Origin: Chrysomallon squamiferum | Taxonomy: Eukaryota > Mollusca > Gastropoda > Neomphalida > Peltospiridae | NCBI GenBank assembly: GCA_012295275.1 | Contig: CM022679.1 | Span: 9,579,669 to 9,599,668 of the forward strand | DNA length: 20,000 nt | Direction of reading: 5' to 3' | Shown here: piece by piece, positions 18,905-20,000 of the stretch | Layout of the letters: the number at the start of each line of letters is the position of its first letter | Position numbering within the stretch: the stretch's first letter is position 1 | Notes under the pieces: generated by a model | Seen by the model: the letters and a program-made list of their open reading frames with translations, nothing else | The model's database searches: none | Told to the model about the DNA's origin: nothing | Translations under genes and position numbers: made by a program

Positions 18905-18969
18905 ACAATGACATACACTAGACAAAACATTCTGTGGCTATCATGTATTCAACACTCATTCGTTTTTTC

Positions 18970-19015
<46 letters not shown>

Positions 19016-19180
19016 TAAAACTTAATTGTGCGCATTTGTCATAGAATAATGCATTTATTTAATATTTAAAAATTCTGATTTACATAATCTAGCTGGCCCG
19101 TAACCAAAAAAAAGAGCATGCGCTGGAAAGATGGATGATCGAAGGATCTAGATAAGTGGAAAAAAAAGAAAAGAAAAACA
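18901..19180. other. A+T-rich spacer with (AAT)n
   Basis: A pure (AAT)n array at about 18971-19012 within otherwise unique A+T-rich sequence, ending in an AAAG-rich tract just before the 13-bp repeats. No gene is seen. Confidence 0.7.
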
Positions 19181-19183
19181 ACT

Positions 19184-19222
19184 GAAGTGTTCCTTTGAAG
19201 TGTTCCTTCGAAGTGTACCTTT
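19184..19222 (+). repeat. 13-bp tandem repeat x3
   Basis: GAAGTGTTCCTTT, GAAGTGTTCCTTC and GAAGTGTACCTTT follow one another without gaps. Duplicated subterminal motifs are common at transposon ends. Confidence 0.85.
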
Positions 19223-19389
19223 GGTGAAAAAAAAAAAAAAAAAAAAAATTAAATATATTCTGCATACTTCCACTTATATTCTATTATTTATTTATTTATT
19301 TATTCATTTATCCTTTTTATTTTTATTTGCCATCAAATATTAATTAATAACGAAGAATAAGAAACAAAAGAATTCAGCCTTAAATTTTC

Positions 19390-19424
19390 TGGGCGACGCC
19401 ATTTTTCTTTGATCGTGACGTCAT
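19390..19424. promoter_or_regulatory. Perfect CRE palindrome next to YY1-like site
   Basis: TGACGTCA at 19416-19423 is the consensus cyclic-AMP response element (CREB/ATF site). About 20 bp upstream, GACGCCATTTT (19395-19405) matches the YY1-type core GCCATNTT. This pairing is typical of short promoters. No transcript start or coding exon can be shown nearby, and the site sits between the arms of the 19183-19458 inverted repeat. Confidence 0.4.
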
Positions 19425-19663
19425 TGAATATATATTATTGACAGAAGGGAACACTTCAATAATTAACCCAGTCAACACTTCATAACGTACTTGAACGAAT
19501 TGTCTTTTACAAGCAAAACAAAAAAATCCTGTATTTTGTACTCGAGGAAAAACAGCTCTACTGCTTGTTTCTGTGATGAACTGGGATACAAACCAAAACC
19601 TACCAAGTGTTCGTTAAAGTCAAAGTTACTAACAGCTGTGAAAGAGAGGTGACACTAATGTTG

Positions 19664-19911
19664 CTACGTGGTTACTGGCGTGGTTTAAGCCGCAGGATCA
19701 ATCCTCTCTAGTGCGCCAATTAGGTTAATCCCCGTTCCAGCCATTTTCCACACTAATGATTTAGTAAAAAGTACTGATATGTGTTTTTCTGTCTGTGGTA
19801 AGGTGTAAATAAAAGATTGCTTGCCGCTAAATGAAAAACTGGCGTTGACACTGCATAATTTAAAATGAAAAATGTGATGAAAAAGGCATTCAGTAAAATA
19901 TTTCTTTCTAA
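19664..19911 (+). mobile_element. Degraded tRNA-derived SINE (mollusc-type)
   Basis: A tRNA-like head is followed by a body I recognise in part. GTGGTTACTGGCG near 19668 resembles a degenerate A box, and GGATCAATCC at 19695-19704 a B box. GTTCCAGCC (about 19734-19742), TCTGTCTGTGG (about 19788-19798) and GTAAATAAAAGATTGCTTGC (19804-19823) match, as I remember it, a SINE very abundant in gastropod and bivalve genomes. A degenerate AAAATATTTCTTTCT tail ends it. The copy is clearly diverged and I see no target duplication. Family name cannot be given without a library search. Confidence 0.72.
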
Positions 19912-20000
19912 TAAATCATAAAAAGTATCATACTATAGCAATAATATTTGTTAGTTTTTCACCCTCCATCTAACAGTATAAAGAAAATGTGTTAGCTGTT
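19912..20000. other. A+T-rich flank
   Basis: Unique A+T-rich sequence after the SINE tail, with nothing recognisable. Confidence 0.5.

Larger units (their letters stand above)
19183..19458. mobile_element. Second inverted-repeat pair, possible short MITE
   Basis: TGAAGTGTTCC at 19183-19193 is inverted exactly as GGAACACTTCA at 19448-19458, enclosing 254 bp. The left arm is the first of three 13-bp tandem copies. A third ACACTTCA word lies at about 19475. No clear target duplication flanks the arms, and the interior has an A-run (about 19227-19248) and (TTTA)n. An 11-bp arm is short, so this may be a regulatory dyad or chance. Confidence 0.35.

Overview
The window looks like non-coding intergenic or intronic DNA from an animal with large, A+T-rich spacers, most likely a mollusc. 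I find no gene that I can support. Every long open frame either translates a microsatellite (poly-Asn, poly-Leu/Ser, Tyr/Val/Cys-rich) or is an orphan frame inside a short unique island. There are no rRNA or tRNA genes, no CRISPR array, and no operon or prokaryotic signals. The mollusc suggestion rests on a degraded tRNA-derived SINE at about 19664-19911. From memory, its body and tail resemble an abundant gastropod/bivalve family. The very dense (GA)n, (TATG)n, (ATT)n and (AAAT)n arrays fit that picture.

Layout. 1-1264: A+T-rich spacer with AAAAAC, AC/TA/TG and a 62-bp GA array. 1265-1615: unique, more G+C-rich island A. 1616-2712: A-rich spacer with ATT arrays and three weakly similar T-tract-headed segments. 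2713-3111: island B, with an orphan 117-codon frame. 3112-3835: spacer. 3836-4335: island C, with three dyads. 4336-5115: spacer, a 10-bp-stem hairpin, a second GA array and island D. 5116-6785: A+T desert. 6786-7660: a 14-unit minisatellite whose unit grows from about 54-61 to 68 and then exactly 72 bp. 7661-9800: A+T desert with a local duplication.

9805-10055 and 10161-10590 hold two further unrelated minisatellites. 10591-12485 is A+T-rich spacer. 12486-12661 is a compound AT/AC/AG microsatellite abutting island F (12662-13010). Island G lies at 13378-13740. T29 and A32 tracts face each other at 14535-14639. Island H is at 14640-14900 and a TATG array at 14968-15334. Island I (15335-15645), a pyrimidine microsatellite cluster (15646-15953), island J (15954-16860), a 115-bp ATT array and island K (16981-17380) follow. 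18182-18900 is a 719-bp non-autonomous DNA transposon candidate with 18-bp terminal inverted repeats and TTAA on both sides. 19183-19458 holds a second inverted-repeat pair enclosing a perfect CRE and a YY1-like site, followed by the SINE.

Interpretation. The alternation of simple-sequence spacer with about ten non-coding islands of clearly higher G+C, without open frames and rich in transcription-factor-like sites and small dyads, is what a developmental gene's regulatory desert would look like. That is inference. Without cross-species alignment the islands could equally be older, eroded unique DNA. I see no convincing new biological system. The strongest concrete objects are the TTAA-flanked element, the graded minisatellite and the SINE.
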